NCBI GenBank assembly: GCA_910585555.1
Contig: CAJUFU010000054.1
Location: forward strand, 1-20,661
Direction: 5' to 3'
DNA from: an uncultured Lachnospiraceae bacterium
Lineage (GTDB): Bacteria; Bacillota; Clostridia; Lachnospirales; Lachnospiraceae
DNA: 20,661 nt
Positions 7,033 to 14,705 of this stretch are shown here, one piece after another (the first letter of the stretch is position 1; each line of letters begins with the position of its first letter). The notes under the pieces were generated by a model that was not told where the DNA came from, searched no databases, and saw only the letters and a program-made list of their open reading frames with translations. A program made the translations under genes and the position numbers.

Positions 7033-8409
7033 ATGAAGAAGAAATTACTCAGCGTATTGTTATGTACGGCTATGCTCACAACTGTATTAGCCGGCTGCGG
7101 TTCAGGCAGTGATTCTGGCAGTGATTCTGGCAGTGCACCTGCGGCAGAGGCACCCGCGGCGGATGCAGGGACATCGGAGGAGCCTGCGGCAGAGGCACCT
7201 GCAGCAGAGGCATCTTCTTCCGAAGAGGCAGAGGTTTATATGTTCATCGCTTCTCCGGAGTATGCAGATGCAATCAACACCTTGATTGAAGAGTACAAGA
7301 ATGTTGCGCCCAACGTAACGATCAACTATGAAACCACACAGAATGACTATCCGACACTTTTGAAGGCAAAGTTGAATTCCGGTGAAGTGCCTGATATTTT
7401 CTCTTCCACATCCGGTAAAGAGATTGATGTGTACAAAGAATATTCATTTGACTTAAGTGGTCAAGCATTAGAGTCCACCATGCAGCCCGCAGTGGCAGCT
7501 ATGATGGCTTCTCCGGAAGACGGCTCAGGCCTTTATGGTATCGCCATCAAGGGTAACTACTTTGGTATGATCTACAACAAAGCGATCTTTGAAGAGTGCG
7601 GTATTGCAGAATTTCCCCAGACAGTCAGCGATATGGAAGCGGCTTGCGAGAAGATTTCTGCGGCAGGTTATAAGCCTTTTACCACTGGCTTCAATGAGTG
7701 GTGGGTATTCAAACATGTATGGCAGCATTTCTTAGACGCAGCAGCAGCGAACGCAGGTGTTTCCGCGGCAGAGCTGGTAGCGAAGTTTGAGAAAGGCGAG
7801 GCAAAGGTTGCTGACTATCCGGAATTGTACAACAACTTCTTTAACTTCATTGACCTTGTTGTAAAATACGGCGATGACAAGCCCCTTGAGACAGCTCTTG
7901 ACGGCGAACTTTCCGCATTTGGTACAGGCAAGGCAGCAATGGTAGTCGGCCAGGGCGCATGGGTAGAGGCAGACTTGCTGGCAATCGACCCGAATCTGCA
8001 GATTGGTTTTAACGGTTATCCGGTAAGCGACGACGCTGCACAGTGTCAGGTTATCGCAGGTTCCGACCAGGCTCTGCGTATTGCGGCAGATTCCGATGCA
8101 TTACAGGCTACACTTGATTTCGTGAACTGGTGGTATACTTCTGATTATGGCAAAGCATGGTTTATAGACGTGGCTGGTGTGGTTCCACCTGTTGTATCTG
8201 ATGTGGAGAGCACATTTGAAGTTGTGAAACAGGGTGATGCACTGAGCGCTTCTAACGGAGCGGCTGATTTATCCATCTGCTATTCTACAGACAGCTGGCA
8301 TCAGACATTTGGTGAGATTATGCAGTCCTACATCTCCGGTGCGGCAGACAAAGATGCATCCTGCGCGCAGATCGAAGAGCAGTGGGCAGCAATCGACGGA
8401 GCTAACTAA
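7033..8409 (+). CDS. Carbohydrate ABC transporter 1 substrate-binding lipoprotein
   Basis: This 458-residue extracellular solute-binding protein of the SBP_bac_1 type is anchored as a lipoprotein. It has a basic start MKKK, a hydrophobic core and the lipobox LAGC with lipidated C22. A low-complexity linker of Gly/Ser/Asp then Ala/Pro/Glu repeats (about residues 23-66) would tether it to the membrane. The mature fold begins near EVYMFIASPEYADAINTLIE and has the family's typical EYKNVAPNVTINYE segment. Aromatic residues such as NEWWVFKHVW and FVNWWYTSDYGKAWF are good candidates for sugar stacking. AGGAGG precedes ATG 7033 at ideal spacing. Being last in the operon, behind both permeases, is less common than being first. 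The sugar specificity is unknown. Confidence 0.93.
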   Translation: MKKKLLSVLLCTAMLTTVLAGCGSGSDSGSDSGSAPAAEAPAADAGTSEEPAAEAPAAEASSSEEAEVYMFIASPEYADAINTLIEEYKNVAPNVTINYETTQNDYPTLLKAKLNSGEVPDIFSSTSGKEIDVYKEYSFDLSGQALESTMQPAVAAMMASPEDGSGLYGIAIKGNYFGMIYNKAIFEECGIAEFPQTVSDMEAACEKISAAGYKPFTTGFNEWWVFKHVWQHFLDAAAANAGVSAAELVAKFEKGEAKVADYPELYNNFFNFIDLVVKYGDDKPLETALDGELSAFGTGKAAMVVGQGAWVEADLLAIDPNLQIGFNGYPVSDDAAQCQVIAGSDQALRIAADSDALQATLDFVNWWYTSDYGKAWFIDVAGVVPPVVSDVESTFEVVKQGDALSASNGAADLSICYSTDSWHQTFGEIMQSYISGAADKDASCAQIEEQWAAIDGAN

Positions 8410-8445
8410 TCTTTAGACTGGCTGTTGATATGTCATCATAGAAGA

Positions 8446-8507
8446 AAAAAGGCTACTATCTGGCGGAGGCTCTTGTGGAGTGTGGCGGCGTGGATAGTAG
8501 TCTTTTT
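8446..8507 (+). terminator. Terminator-like long-loop hairpin after transporter 1
   Basis: Left arm 8446-8460 (AAAAAGGCTACTATC) and right arm 8493-8507 (GATAGTAGTCTTTTT) pair over 15 bp with one G-U pair, ending in five T residues. The loop is 32 nt, unusually long for an intrinsic terminator. It lies 37 bp after the binding-protein stop, and termination there is the simplest reading. Confidence 0.6.
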
Positions 8508-8537
8508 CTGTGCGGGGAGGGGGTGTTTCAAGTGGAC

Positions 8538-8650
8538 GCCCAGGCCGCGGGACATTACAATGTCGCCGCGCTTCCGCTCCACAAAAAACGCAGTCGCTAA
8601 GCACTGGCGTTTTTAGAGGGGCTCCTTATGTAATGTCCCGCGGCCTGGGC
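8538..8650. repeat. Nested palindromic element with perfect 22-bp arms
   Basis: Arms 8538-8559 and 8629-8650 are perfect 22-bp reverse complements; each contains CCGCGGGACATT or its complement. Inside sits a second hairpin: AAAAACGC (8584-8591) pairs with GCGTTTTT (8607-8614), extended by AGT/ACT with one bulged G. The whole 113-bp unit would form a cruciform or a long branched RNA. It encodes no plausible protein and no target-site duplication is visible next to its ends. It may be a miniature mobile or REP-like intergenic repeat, or a bidirectional terminator. Its recurrence in the genome cannot be judged from one window. Confidence 0.85.
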
Positions 8651-8840
8651 TGTTGTATACAAAATCTTGCTTTACAAAATGCGGCGGGTGTGTCATAGTT
8701 TAAGGAATGGCGTATTTTGGCAGATTTTGAAGGATGATTAGTAGGTTTAAAAGAGTTGCTTTTGAGGAAAATGACAGGGGTGTTATATTAGTTGACTGAT
8801 ATGGTCACTATAATTTTATAGAGAAAAAGGAGGAAGCTAT
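8651..8840 (+). promoter_or_regulatory. Leader and promoter region of the GH31 gene
   Basis: No gene is seen here. TATAAT at 8809-8814 is a good -10, but the only clear -35-like hexamer, TTGACT (8792-8797), is 11 bp away, too close for a standard promoter. The stretch between them, GTTGAC-N7-GTCAC, is a near-palindrome that could be an operator. The GH31 ribosome binding site AAGGAGG follows. Confidence 0.35.
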
Positions 8841-11153
8841 ATGAAATTTACGGAAGGTTATTGGGTTCGCAGTGAGCGGATTGCGGCGTCTTACGCGTCG
8901 CAGGGGTTTTATGCATCCAAGACGGAGAAGGGGATGCGTATTGTGGCGCCGGAGCGTAAAATTTTGAATCGGAGTGATGCGCAGAATATCACCACCATTA
9001 CCATTGATTTCATTGCCTTTGCCGAGAACAATATTCTGGTGAAAGCAAGGCATTATGAGGCATATGAGGATGCGGAGGCAAGATTTGACTTAACTGGTCA
9101 AGATGTGCCTTTTGAGGTGCAGATTACGGAAGATGAGGCTGTGATGACAAGCGGCGCTGTGACGGTGCGTTTTGACAGAAAAGAAGGGGCTTATTGTTTT
9201 GAAGCGGACGGGAAAGTGATCACAAGCTGTGGATTCCGTAACCTGGGATATATCCGTTATGACAAACAGCCCAGCACCATGTTCCCGCAGGAGAATTATT
9301 TGTCCGAGCGGCATACGCCCTATATGGTGACGGAACTTTCCTTAAAGGCCGGTGAGCGGGTTTATGGTTTGGGCGAGCAGTTTACTTCCTTTACCAAGAA
9401 TGGACAGGTAGTGGAGATGTGGAATGAGGATGGGGGCACATCTTCCCAGGTGGCTTATAAGACGGTTCCTTTCTATATGACAAACGAGGGATACGGTATT
9501 TTCGTGGACCACAGCACGCCGGTATCTTTCGAGGTGGCCAGTGAGAAAGTGGAGTATGTGGGCTTTTCCGTGCCTGGCGAGGAACTGCGTTATCATTTCA
9601 TCTATGGGCCGACCCCTAAGGAAGTGCTGGTCAGATACACGGATATGACCGGGAAACCGGCTCTGCCGCCGGCATGGTCTTTCGGTTTGTGGCTGACCAC
9701 ATCTTTTACCACCAAGTATGATGAGAAGACCACCAGTTCTTTCATTGACGGTATGGCACAGCGCAATATTCCGCTGCGGGTGTTCCACTTCGACTGTTAT
9801 TGGATGAAGGGCCTGCACTGGTGTGATTTTGAGTGGGACGATGAGACCTTTTCCGATGTGGCGGATATGTTGAAGCGTTATAAAGAGGAGAAGGGATTAA
9901 AGATCTGTGTCTGGATTAACCCTTATATTGCCCAGGGCACACCGTTCTTTAGAGAGGGCATGGAAAAGGGATATTTCGTGATGCGTAAGGATGGCAGAGG
10001 CGCCAAACAGGTGGATTTCTGGAATCCTGGCATTGCGCTGGTGGATTTCACCAATCCGGAGGCGAAAGCCTGGTATACCGGGAAACTGCGCACCCTGTTA
10101 GATATGGGTGTGGACTGCTTCAAGACGGACTTTGGCGAGAGGATTCCCATTGACGTAGCGTACCATAACGGAGCGGACCCGTTAAGTATGCACAACTATT
10201 ATACGTATCTCTATAACCAGGCTGTATTTGAGCTGTTAAAAGAGGTAAAGGGCGAGGGAGAGGCAGTGCTCTTTGCCAGAAGCGCCACAGCAGGCGGCCA
10301 GCAGTTCCCGGTACACTGGGGCGGAGACTGTTCCGCATCCTATCCTTCCATGGCGGAGACCCTGCGGGGCGGCTTGAGCTTTGCCATGAGCGGCTTTTCG
10401 TTCTGGAGTCATGATATCTCCGGATTTGAAAAGACGGCGTCTCCGGATATTTATAAGAGATGGCTGCAGTTCGGCATCTTCTCTTCCCACAGCAGGCTGC
10501 ATGGTTCCCAGAGTTATCGTGTGCCCTGGCTGTTCGACGAGGAAGCCTGCGATGTGGTCAAGTATTTTGTCAATCTGAAATGCCGTCTGATGCCTTATCT
10601 GTACGGGCAGGCTGCCTACTCTCATAAAACGGGTATTCCTATGATGCGTCCTATGGTGTTGGAGTTCCCGGAGGAGCCGGGTATGAAAGATCTGGATATG
10701 CAGTATATGTTGGGAGATTCTATTTTGGCGGCTCCCATCTTCAGAGAGGATGGCGTAGGAGAGTATTATCTGCCGGAAGGTCAGTGGACACACCTGATCA
10801 GTGGAGAAGCAAGAGAGGGCGGCAGATGGTATCGCGAGAGCTATGATTACTTCTCGCTGCCGGTATTTGTGCGGAATAATACTTTGCTTGCTATGGGCAG
10901 TAATGATCAGCTTCCGGATTATGATTATACAGAAGGTTTGGAACTGCATCTGTATGCCCTGGAAGACGGGGCGGAGGCTGTCTGCCAGATTCCCGATCTT
11001 ACGGGTAAGACTGTGATGACGGCGAAAGCGGTACACAAGGGTGATACCCTTACTTTCGAGACAGATCATCCGGAGAAAAAGCCTGTTCTGGTAATTCACG
11101 CTATGGAGGAGGTTGCCAAGGTGGAAGGCGATGTGCAGGTAGAACGCAAGTAA
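8841..11153 (+). CDS. yicI: GH31 alpha-xylosidase, YicI-like
   Basis: This 770-residue cytoplasmic retaining glycoside hydrolase removes alpha-1,6-linked xylose from the non-reducing end of short oligosaccharides such as isoprimeverose. It closely follows E. coli YicI (772 residues): an N-terminal beta-sandwich domain (about 1-250), a (beta/alpha)8 barrel (about 265-600) and C-terminal beta domains. The nucleophile is D430 in CFKTDFGERIP and the acid/base is D496 in HWGGDCSASYPSM. Their 66-residue spacing equals that of D416 and D482 in YicI. Other family blocks are GFSFWSHDISGFE and FGIFSSHSRLHGS. No signal peptide is present, so the substrate must be imported. AAGGAGG precedes ATG 8841. The gene appears monocistronic, between the palindromic element and a strong terminator. 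Some relatives act on alpha-glucosides, so the exact substrate is not certain. Confidence 0.93.
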   Translation: MKFTEGYWVRSERIAASYASQGFYASKTEKGMRIVAPERKILNRSDAQNITTITIDFIAFAENNILVKARHYEAYEDAEARFDLTGQDVPFEVQITEDEAVMTSGAVTVRFDRKEGAYCFEADGKVITSCGFRNLGYIRYDKQPSTMFPQENYLSERHTPYMVTELSLKAGERVYGLGEQFTSFTKNGQVVEMWNEDGGTSSQVAYKTVPFYMTNEGYGIFVDHSTPVSFEVASEKVEYVGFSVPGEELRYHFIYGPTPKEVLVRYTDMTGKPALPPAWSFGLWLTTSFTTKYDEKTTSSFIDGMAQRNIPLRVFHFDCYWMKGLHWCDFEWDDETFSDVADMLKRYKEEKGLKICVWINPYIAQGTPFFREGMEKGYFVMRKDGRGAKQVDFWNPGIALVDFTNPEAKAWYTGKLRTLLDMGVDCFKTDFGERIPIDVAYHNGADPLSMHNYYTYLYNQAVFELLKEVKGEGEAVLFARSATAGGQQFPVHWGGDCSASYPSMAETLRGGLSFAMSGFSFWSHDISGFEKTASPDIYKRWLQFGIFSSHSRLHGSQSYRVPWLFDEEACDVVKYFVNLKCRLMPYLYGQAAYSHKTGIPMMRPMVLEFPEEPGMKDLDMQYMLGDSILAAPIFREDGVGEYYLPEGQWTHLISGEAREGGRWYRESYDYFSLPVFVRNNTLLAMGSNDQLPDYDYTEGLELHLYALEDGAEAVCQIPDLTGKTVMTAKAVHKGDTLTFETDHPEKKPVLVIHAMEEVAKVEGDVQVERK

Positions 11154-11216
11154 GTTTGAGGTCCCATTGCGCGCAGATAGGGTTGAATCTCTGCATAAAA
11201 AAAGAATTGTCTCATA

Positions 11217-11273
11217 AAAACCAGGATGCGGCGGAGCAATCGCAGAAGCCGTATCCTGGTTTTAACTTTTTTT
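11217..11273 (+). terminator. Intrinsic terminator of the GH31 gene
   Basis: Arms 11217-11232 (AAAACCAGGATGCGGC) and 11248-11263 pair over 16 bp with one G-U pair around a 15-nt loop. A run of seven T residues follows at 11266-11272. It lies 63 bp after the GH31 stop. Confidence 0.9.
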
Positions 11274-11281
11274 AATATATT

Positions 11282-11324
11282 TTGACTAAAAACTGTTTAA
11301 AAATAAAAAGAGTTGTGTTATTCT
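11282..11324 (+). promoter_or_regulatory. Candidate promoter region for the GH36-lacI unit
   Basis: TTGACT at 11282-11287 is a good -35, with a weak TAAAAA 16 bp downstream (11304-11309). A second reading uses TATTCT (11319-11324) as -10. The exact promoter is unresolved. Confidence 0.3.
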
Positions 11325-11333
11325 AGTAAAGAA

Positions 11334-11381
11334 GCGAGGACGGTATGATTTTGCGGTGAGGAACAAGGATACTGTCCGCGC
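11334..11381 (+). other. Inverted repeat in the GH36 leader
   Basis: Arms 11334-11346 (GCGAGGACGGTAT) and 11369-11381 (ATACTGTCCGCGC) are complementary at 11 of 13 positions, and one of the two exceptions is a G-U pair. The loop is 22 nt and there is no T-run. It lies between the likely promoter and the ribosome binding site, so it could be a pair of operator half-sites for the LacI-family regulator or an mRNA leader hairpin. Confidence 0.55.
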
Positions 11382-11414
11382 GCTTAGCAGAAAGATTTCA
11401 TGAGGAGGTAAATC

Positions 11415-13655
11415 ATGATTACGTATTATGAGAACGAGCGGCTTTTTAAGCTGGATACGCCCAATACCAGCTACCTGATCGGCATTGTGGATGAGGAGAA
11501 TTTTGTGGGGCATATTTATTATGGAAAGCGGCTTTTGGATGCGGAGGCTTCCTATTTGCTCAGAACCCAGGAACTGCCCTATGTGCCCAGCAAAAATAAC
11601 AGGGAGCGGGGCGCATTTTATGACACTTTTCCCTTTGAATATCCCACCGGAGGCGTGGGGGATTACAGAGAAAGCTGTCTTAGCATACGAACGGAAGGCG
11701 GTCATGCGGGTTCCATGCTTTCTTATGTGTCCCATGAAATTATGGCGGGAAAGCCTGGCCTTACGGGGCTTCCGGCGACTTTTGGGTCGGATAAAGAGTG
11801 TGAGACGCTTAAACTTGTCTGTGAGGATGTCTACGTGGGGATGCAGGTGGAGCTTTTGTATACTGCATTTTCTGATGTTGACGTGATCACCAGGAGCGTC
11901 CGGGTGGTGAATAAGGGTAAAGAACCCTTCTATCTGACCAAAGTCTATTCGGCCTGTCTGGATATGGACAACCGGGATTATGACATGATCACTCTGCATG
12001 GAAGCTGGGCAAGAGAGCGCCATATCCAGAGAAAGCCTTTGGGGTATGGAATTCAAAGGACCAGTTCTTTCAGGGGAGAATCCAGCCATCAGGAACACCC
12101 TTTCCTGGCGCTTGTAGACCGGCATACGACCCAGGAGCAGGGGGAAGTATATGCGATGAACTTCGTATATTCCGGTAATTTCTGTGCCCAGGCGGAGGTG
12201 TCGCAGTTTGATTTTGTGCGCATGAGTATGGGAATCCATCAGGAGAATTTCTGCTGGAAACTTTCCCCGGGAGAGGATTTTCAGGCGCCGGAGGTGGTGA
12301 TGGTCTATACAGACCAGGGTTTAGATGCCATGACAGGCACATTCCACAGTCTTTACAGAAAACATTTGCTCCGGGGAAAGTATAAGGATAAGAAGCGCCC
12401 TATCCTGATCAATAACTGGGAAGCTACTTATTTTGATTTTGATACAAAGAAGCTCCTTGCCATTGCAAGAGAGGCTTCCGCTCTGGGCATTGAGATGCTT
12501 GTGATGGACGACGGCTGGTTTGGGAACAGATCTTTTGACGGATGTGCCTTGGGGGACTGGTTTGTCAATGAGGAGAAGATAGACGGCGGTCTGGCTCATC
12601 TGGTGGAGGAGGTCAATAAGCTGGGAATGAAATTCGGTATCTGGTTCGAGCCGGAAATGATCTCGCCGGATTCGGCGCTCTACAGAGAACATCCCGATTG
12701 GGCCATTGCCATTCCCGGAAGGCCCGGCACGCAGTCCAGGCAGCAGTATGTATTGGACTTATCCAGGAAAGAAGTGGTAGACTGTATCTATGGGATGATG
12801 TCAGCCGTCTTAAGAAGCGCCAACATTGAATACGTAAAATGGGATATGAACAGACAGCTTACAGATATCGGCAGCGCCGCTCTGCCCCCGGACAGGCAGG
12901 GAGAACTCTATCATAGATATGTGCTCGCCGTATATGAGATGCAGAACCGGCTGATACATGACTTCCCGGATTTGCTGTTAGAGAATTGTTCCGGCGGCGG
13001 CGCCCGTTTTGACCCGGGGATGCTTTACTATAGTCCCCAGATCTGGTGTTCTGACGATGCGGACGCGGTAGAACGTCTGGCCATTCAGGAGGGGACTGCG
13101 CTTCTCTATCCTCTTTCCACCATGGGCGCACATGTCTCGGACTGCCCCAATCATATCGTTGGCAGGGTGACGCCTTTTCATACCAGGGCGGCTGTGGCGC
13201 TTGCGGGAACCTTTGGCTATGAATTGGATGTGACGAAGATAGCCAGGGAGGAAAGGGAGGAGATACCCAGGCAGGTGGCGTTGTATCATAAGTATAACGA
13301 CTTGGTCAGAGAAGGCGCCTATTACCGGATTGCCTCCTATTCCCAGAACCATCACTATGACTGCTGGCAGGTGGTCAGTGAGGATAAACGGGAGTCCCTT
13401 GTGACCTTTGTGCAGGTTATGACCAGGGCCAATCATAAATCCAGACGTATCCTGCTCAAGGGATTGGATGAGAAGCGGCGTTATAGAATCTATGTTGAGG
13501 GACAAAAGCCGGAAAGGGAAGATGGGGAACTGGTATACAGCGGTGATACCCTGATGAAGGCGGGGATTCTGGTGCCGGATATGCTCGGAGACTTTCAGGC
13601 GAAGCTGATACATCTTGTGGCGGAGGAAAGTGAAAAGAAAGGCCAGGTTGAATGA
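11415..13655 (+). CDS. GH36 alpha-galactosidase
   Basis: This 746-residue retaining alpha-galactosidase of the raffinose/melibiose type has no signal peptide and therefore acts in the cytoplasm on imported galactosides. Its order is an N-terminal beta-sandwich (about 1-330), a (beta/alpha)8 barrel (about 335-650) and a C-terminal beta domain. Landmarks are NNWEATYFDF, VMDDGWFGNR, FGIWFEPEMISPDS, nucleophile D477 in YVKWDMNRQ, ENCSGGGARFD and acid/base D547 in WCSDDADA. The 70-residue spacing between the catalytic aspartates matches that of Geobacillus AgaA/AgaB (D478 and D548). Family names include aga, melA and rafA; none is assigned. ATG 11415 follows GAGGAGGT, a very strong site. The stop is one base from the start of the LacI-family gene, so the two are coupled. 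Likely substrates are raffinose-family sugars, melibiose or galactomannan fragments. Confidence 0.95.
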   Translation: MITYYENERLFKLDTPNTSYLIGIVDEENFVGHIYYGKRLLDAEASYLLRTQELPYVPSKNNRERGAFYDTFPFEYPTGGVGDYRESCLSIRTEGGHAGSMLSYVSHEIMAGKPGLTGLPATFGSDKECETLKLVCEDVYVGMQVELLYTAFSDVDVITRSVRVVNKGKEPFYLTKVYSACLDMDNRDYDMITLHGSWARERHIQRKPLGYGIQRTSSFRGESSHQEHPFLALVDRHTTQEQGEVYAMNFVYSGNFCAQAEVSQFDFVRMSMGIHQENFCWKLSPGEDFQAPEVVMVYTDQGLDAMTGTFHSLYRKHLLRGKYKDKKRPILINNWEATYFDFDTKKLLAIAREASALGIEMLVMDDGWFGNRSFDGCALGDWFVNEEKIDGGLAHLVEEVNKLGMKFGIWFEPEMISPDSALYREHPDWAIAIPGRPGTQSRQQYVLDLSRKEVVDCIYGMMSAVLRSANIEYVKWDMNRQLTDIGSAALPPDRQGELYHRYVLAVYEMQNRLIHDFPDLLLENCSGGGARFDPGMLYYSPQIWCSDDADAVERLAIQEGTALLYPLSTMGAHVSDCPNHIVGRVTPFHTRAAVALAGTFGYELDVTKIAREEREEIPRQVALYHKYNDLVREGAYYRIASYSQNHHYDCWQVVSEDKRESLVTFVQVMTRANHKSRRILLKGLDEKRRYRIYVEGQKPEREDGELVYSGDTLMKAGILVPDMLGDFQAKLIHLVAEESEKKGQVE

Positions 13656-13656
13656 T

Positions 13657-14679
13657 ATGACAAAGTCGGTGAGGCTGACAGATATCGCGGAGAAAATGGG
13701 CGTCAGCGTGGTGACGGTATCCAAGGCACTGTCGGGGAAAAAGGGTGTCAGTGAAGAACTGCGGGCGAAAATCAGAAGGACAGCGGATGAGATGGGATAC
13801 AGGCCCGTGCACGCCTTACAGCCGGACAAGTCCAAAGCATACACAGTGGGTGTTGTGGCGTTTGAACGTCATTTTAATAAAATAGCATCCTTTTATTGGA
13901 AGATGTATCAGGAGCTGACGATACAGGCGATCAAACAAAACTGCTTCACCATGTTAGAAGTGGTGGCCATCCTGGATGAAGAGAATCTGGTGCCGCCGAA
14001 ACTTTTTGAGGAGGAGCGGGTGGACGGCATTATTATCATAGGAAAACCAGAGCGGGAATATGTGAAGATGCTATATCAAAACAAAAAGATTCCCATGGTA
14101 TTTTTGGATTTCTATGATGATGAACTGCTTGTGGATTCTGTGATATCCGAGAGCTTTCACGGCATGTATCGGATGACCGAATATCTGTTGCAAAAAGGGC
14201 ATGAAAAGATTGCTTTCGTGGGGACGGTAATGTATACGGAAAGTATCACAGACCGTTACTTCGGATACTGTAAAGCGCTTATGGAGCATGGGATAGAAGT
14301 GCGTCCGGAATGGGTTATGGATGACAGGAACACAGAGGACGGCTGTATGGGCCTTCCCTATAAGGTGGCTCTGGATACCAATGATATGCCCACGGCATTT
14401 GTCTGCAATAACGATGTGACTGCCTATGCACTGATCAAGCAGCTGAAGGAGGAGGGCTTTCGGGTGCCCGAGGATATCTCTGTGGCAGGCTATGACGACT
14501 ATCTCTATGCAGAGTTTGGCGATTCTAAGATTACGACCTACGCCGTTGATATTGAGAAGATGACACAGAGGGCCTTGCAGATATTGATCAAGAGAATGCT
14601 GGACTGTGCCATGGATGCCAAAGTGTATGCGGTAAGCGGCAGACTGATAGAACGTAAAACGGTTAAGAAATTGAACTAG
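13657..14679 (+). CDS. LacI/GalR-family transcriptional regulator
   Basis: This 340-residue regulator has an N-terminal LacI helix-turn-helix (about residues 6-27, LTDIAEKMGVSVVTVSKAL) and a hinge region ending near EMGYRPVHAL. A periplasmic-binding-protein-like effector domain follows (about 60-340), including DGIIIIGKP, FVCNNDVTAYALIKQLKE and VAGYDDYLYAEF, where sugar contacts usually lie. Upstream TTG 13615 is in frame, but ATG 13657 gives the standard start of the HTH domain and follows the GH36 stop by one base. The gene is translationally coupled to the alpha-galactosidase, so it most likely regulates that operon and itself. The effector is unknown. Its transcript ends at a terminator located inside the convergent AraC-type gene. 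Confidence 0.93.
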   Translation: MTKSVRLTDIAEKMGVSVVTVSKALSGKKGVSEELRAKIRRTADEMGYRPVHALQPDKSKAYTVGVVAFERHFNKIASFYWKMYQELTIQAIKQNCFTMLEVVAILDEENLVPPKLFEEERVDGIIIIGKPEREYVKMLYQNKKIPMVFLDFYDDELLVDSVISESFHGMYRMTEYLLQKGHEKIAFVGTVMYTESITDRYFGYCKALMEHGIEVRPEWVMDDRNTEDGCMGLPYKVALDTNDMPTAFVCNNDVTAYALIKQLKEEGFRVPEDISVAGYDDYLYAEFGDSKITTYAVDIEKMTQRALQILIKRMLDCAMDAKVYAVSGRLIERKTVKKLN

Positions 14680-14705
14680 GAACAAAATATATTTGAAAAC
14701 ATCTA

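Noticed and set aside
8538..8650. Classical insertion sequence or MITE with target-site duplication
   Set aside because: No transposase gene and no matching direct repeat beside the arms (left flank GGAC, right flank TGTT). A non-standard mobile element is still possible, so it is listed as a palindromic element only.
8413..8698. Short open frames across the palindromic region
   Set aside because: They are read through inverted repeats, have arginine- and proline-rich nonsense composition, and lack ribosome binding sites.
11360..11400. CcpA cre-like site near GCGCTTAGCA in the GH36 leader
   Set aside because: Only one half matches the cre consensus; the left half is wrong in several fixed positions.
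10236..13844. Long minus-strand open frames (10236-11099, 11286-12239 and 12978-13844) opposite the GH31, GH36 and LacI genes
   Set aside because: They lie antisense to strongly recognisable enzymes and a regulator, show no family motif, and have no good ribosome binding site. They are shadows of codon bias.
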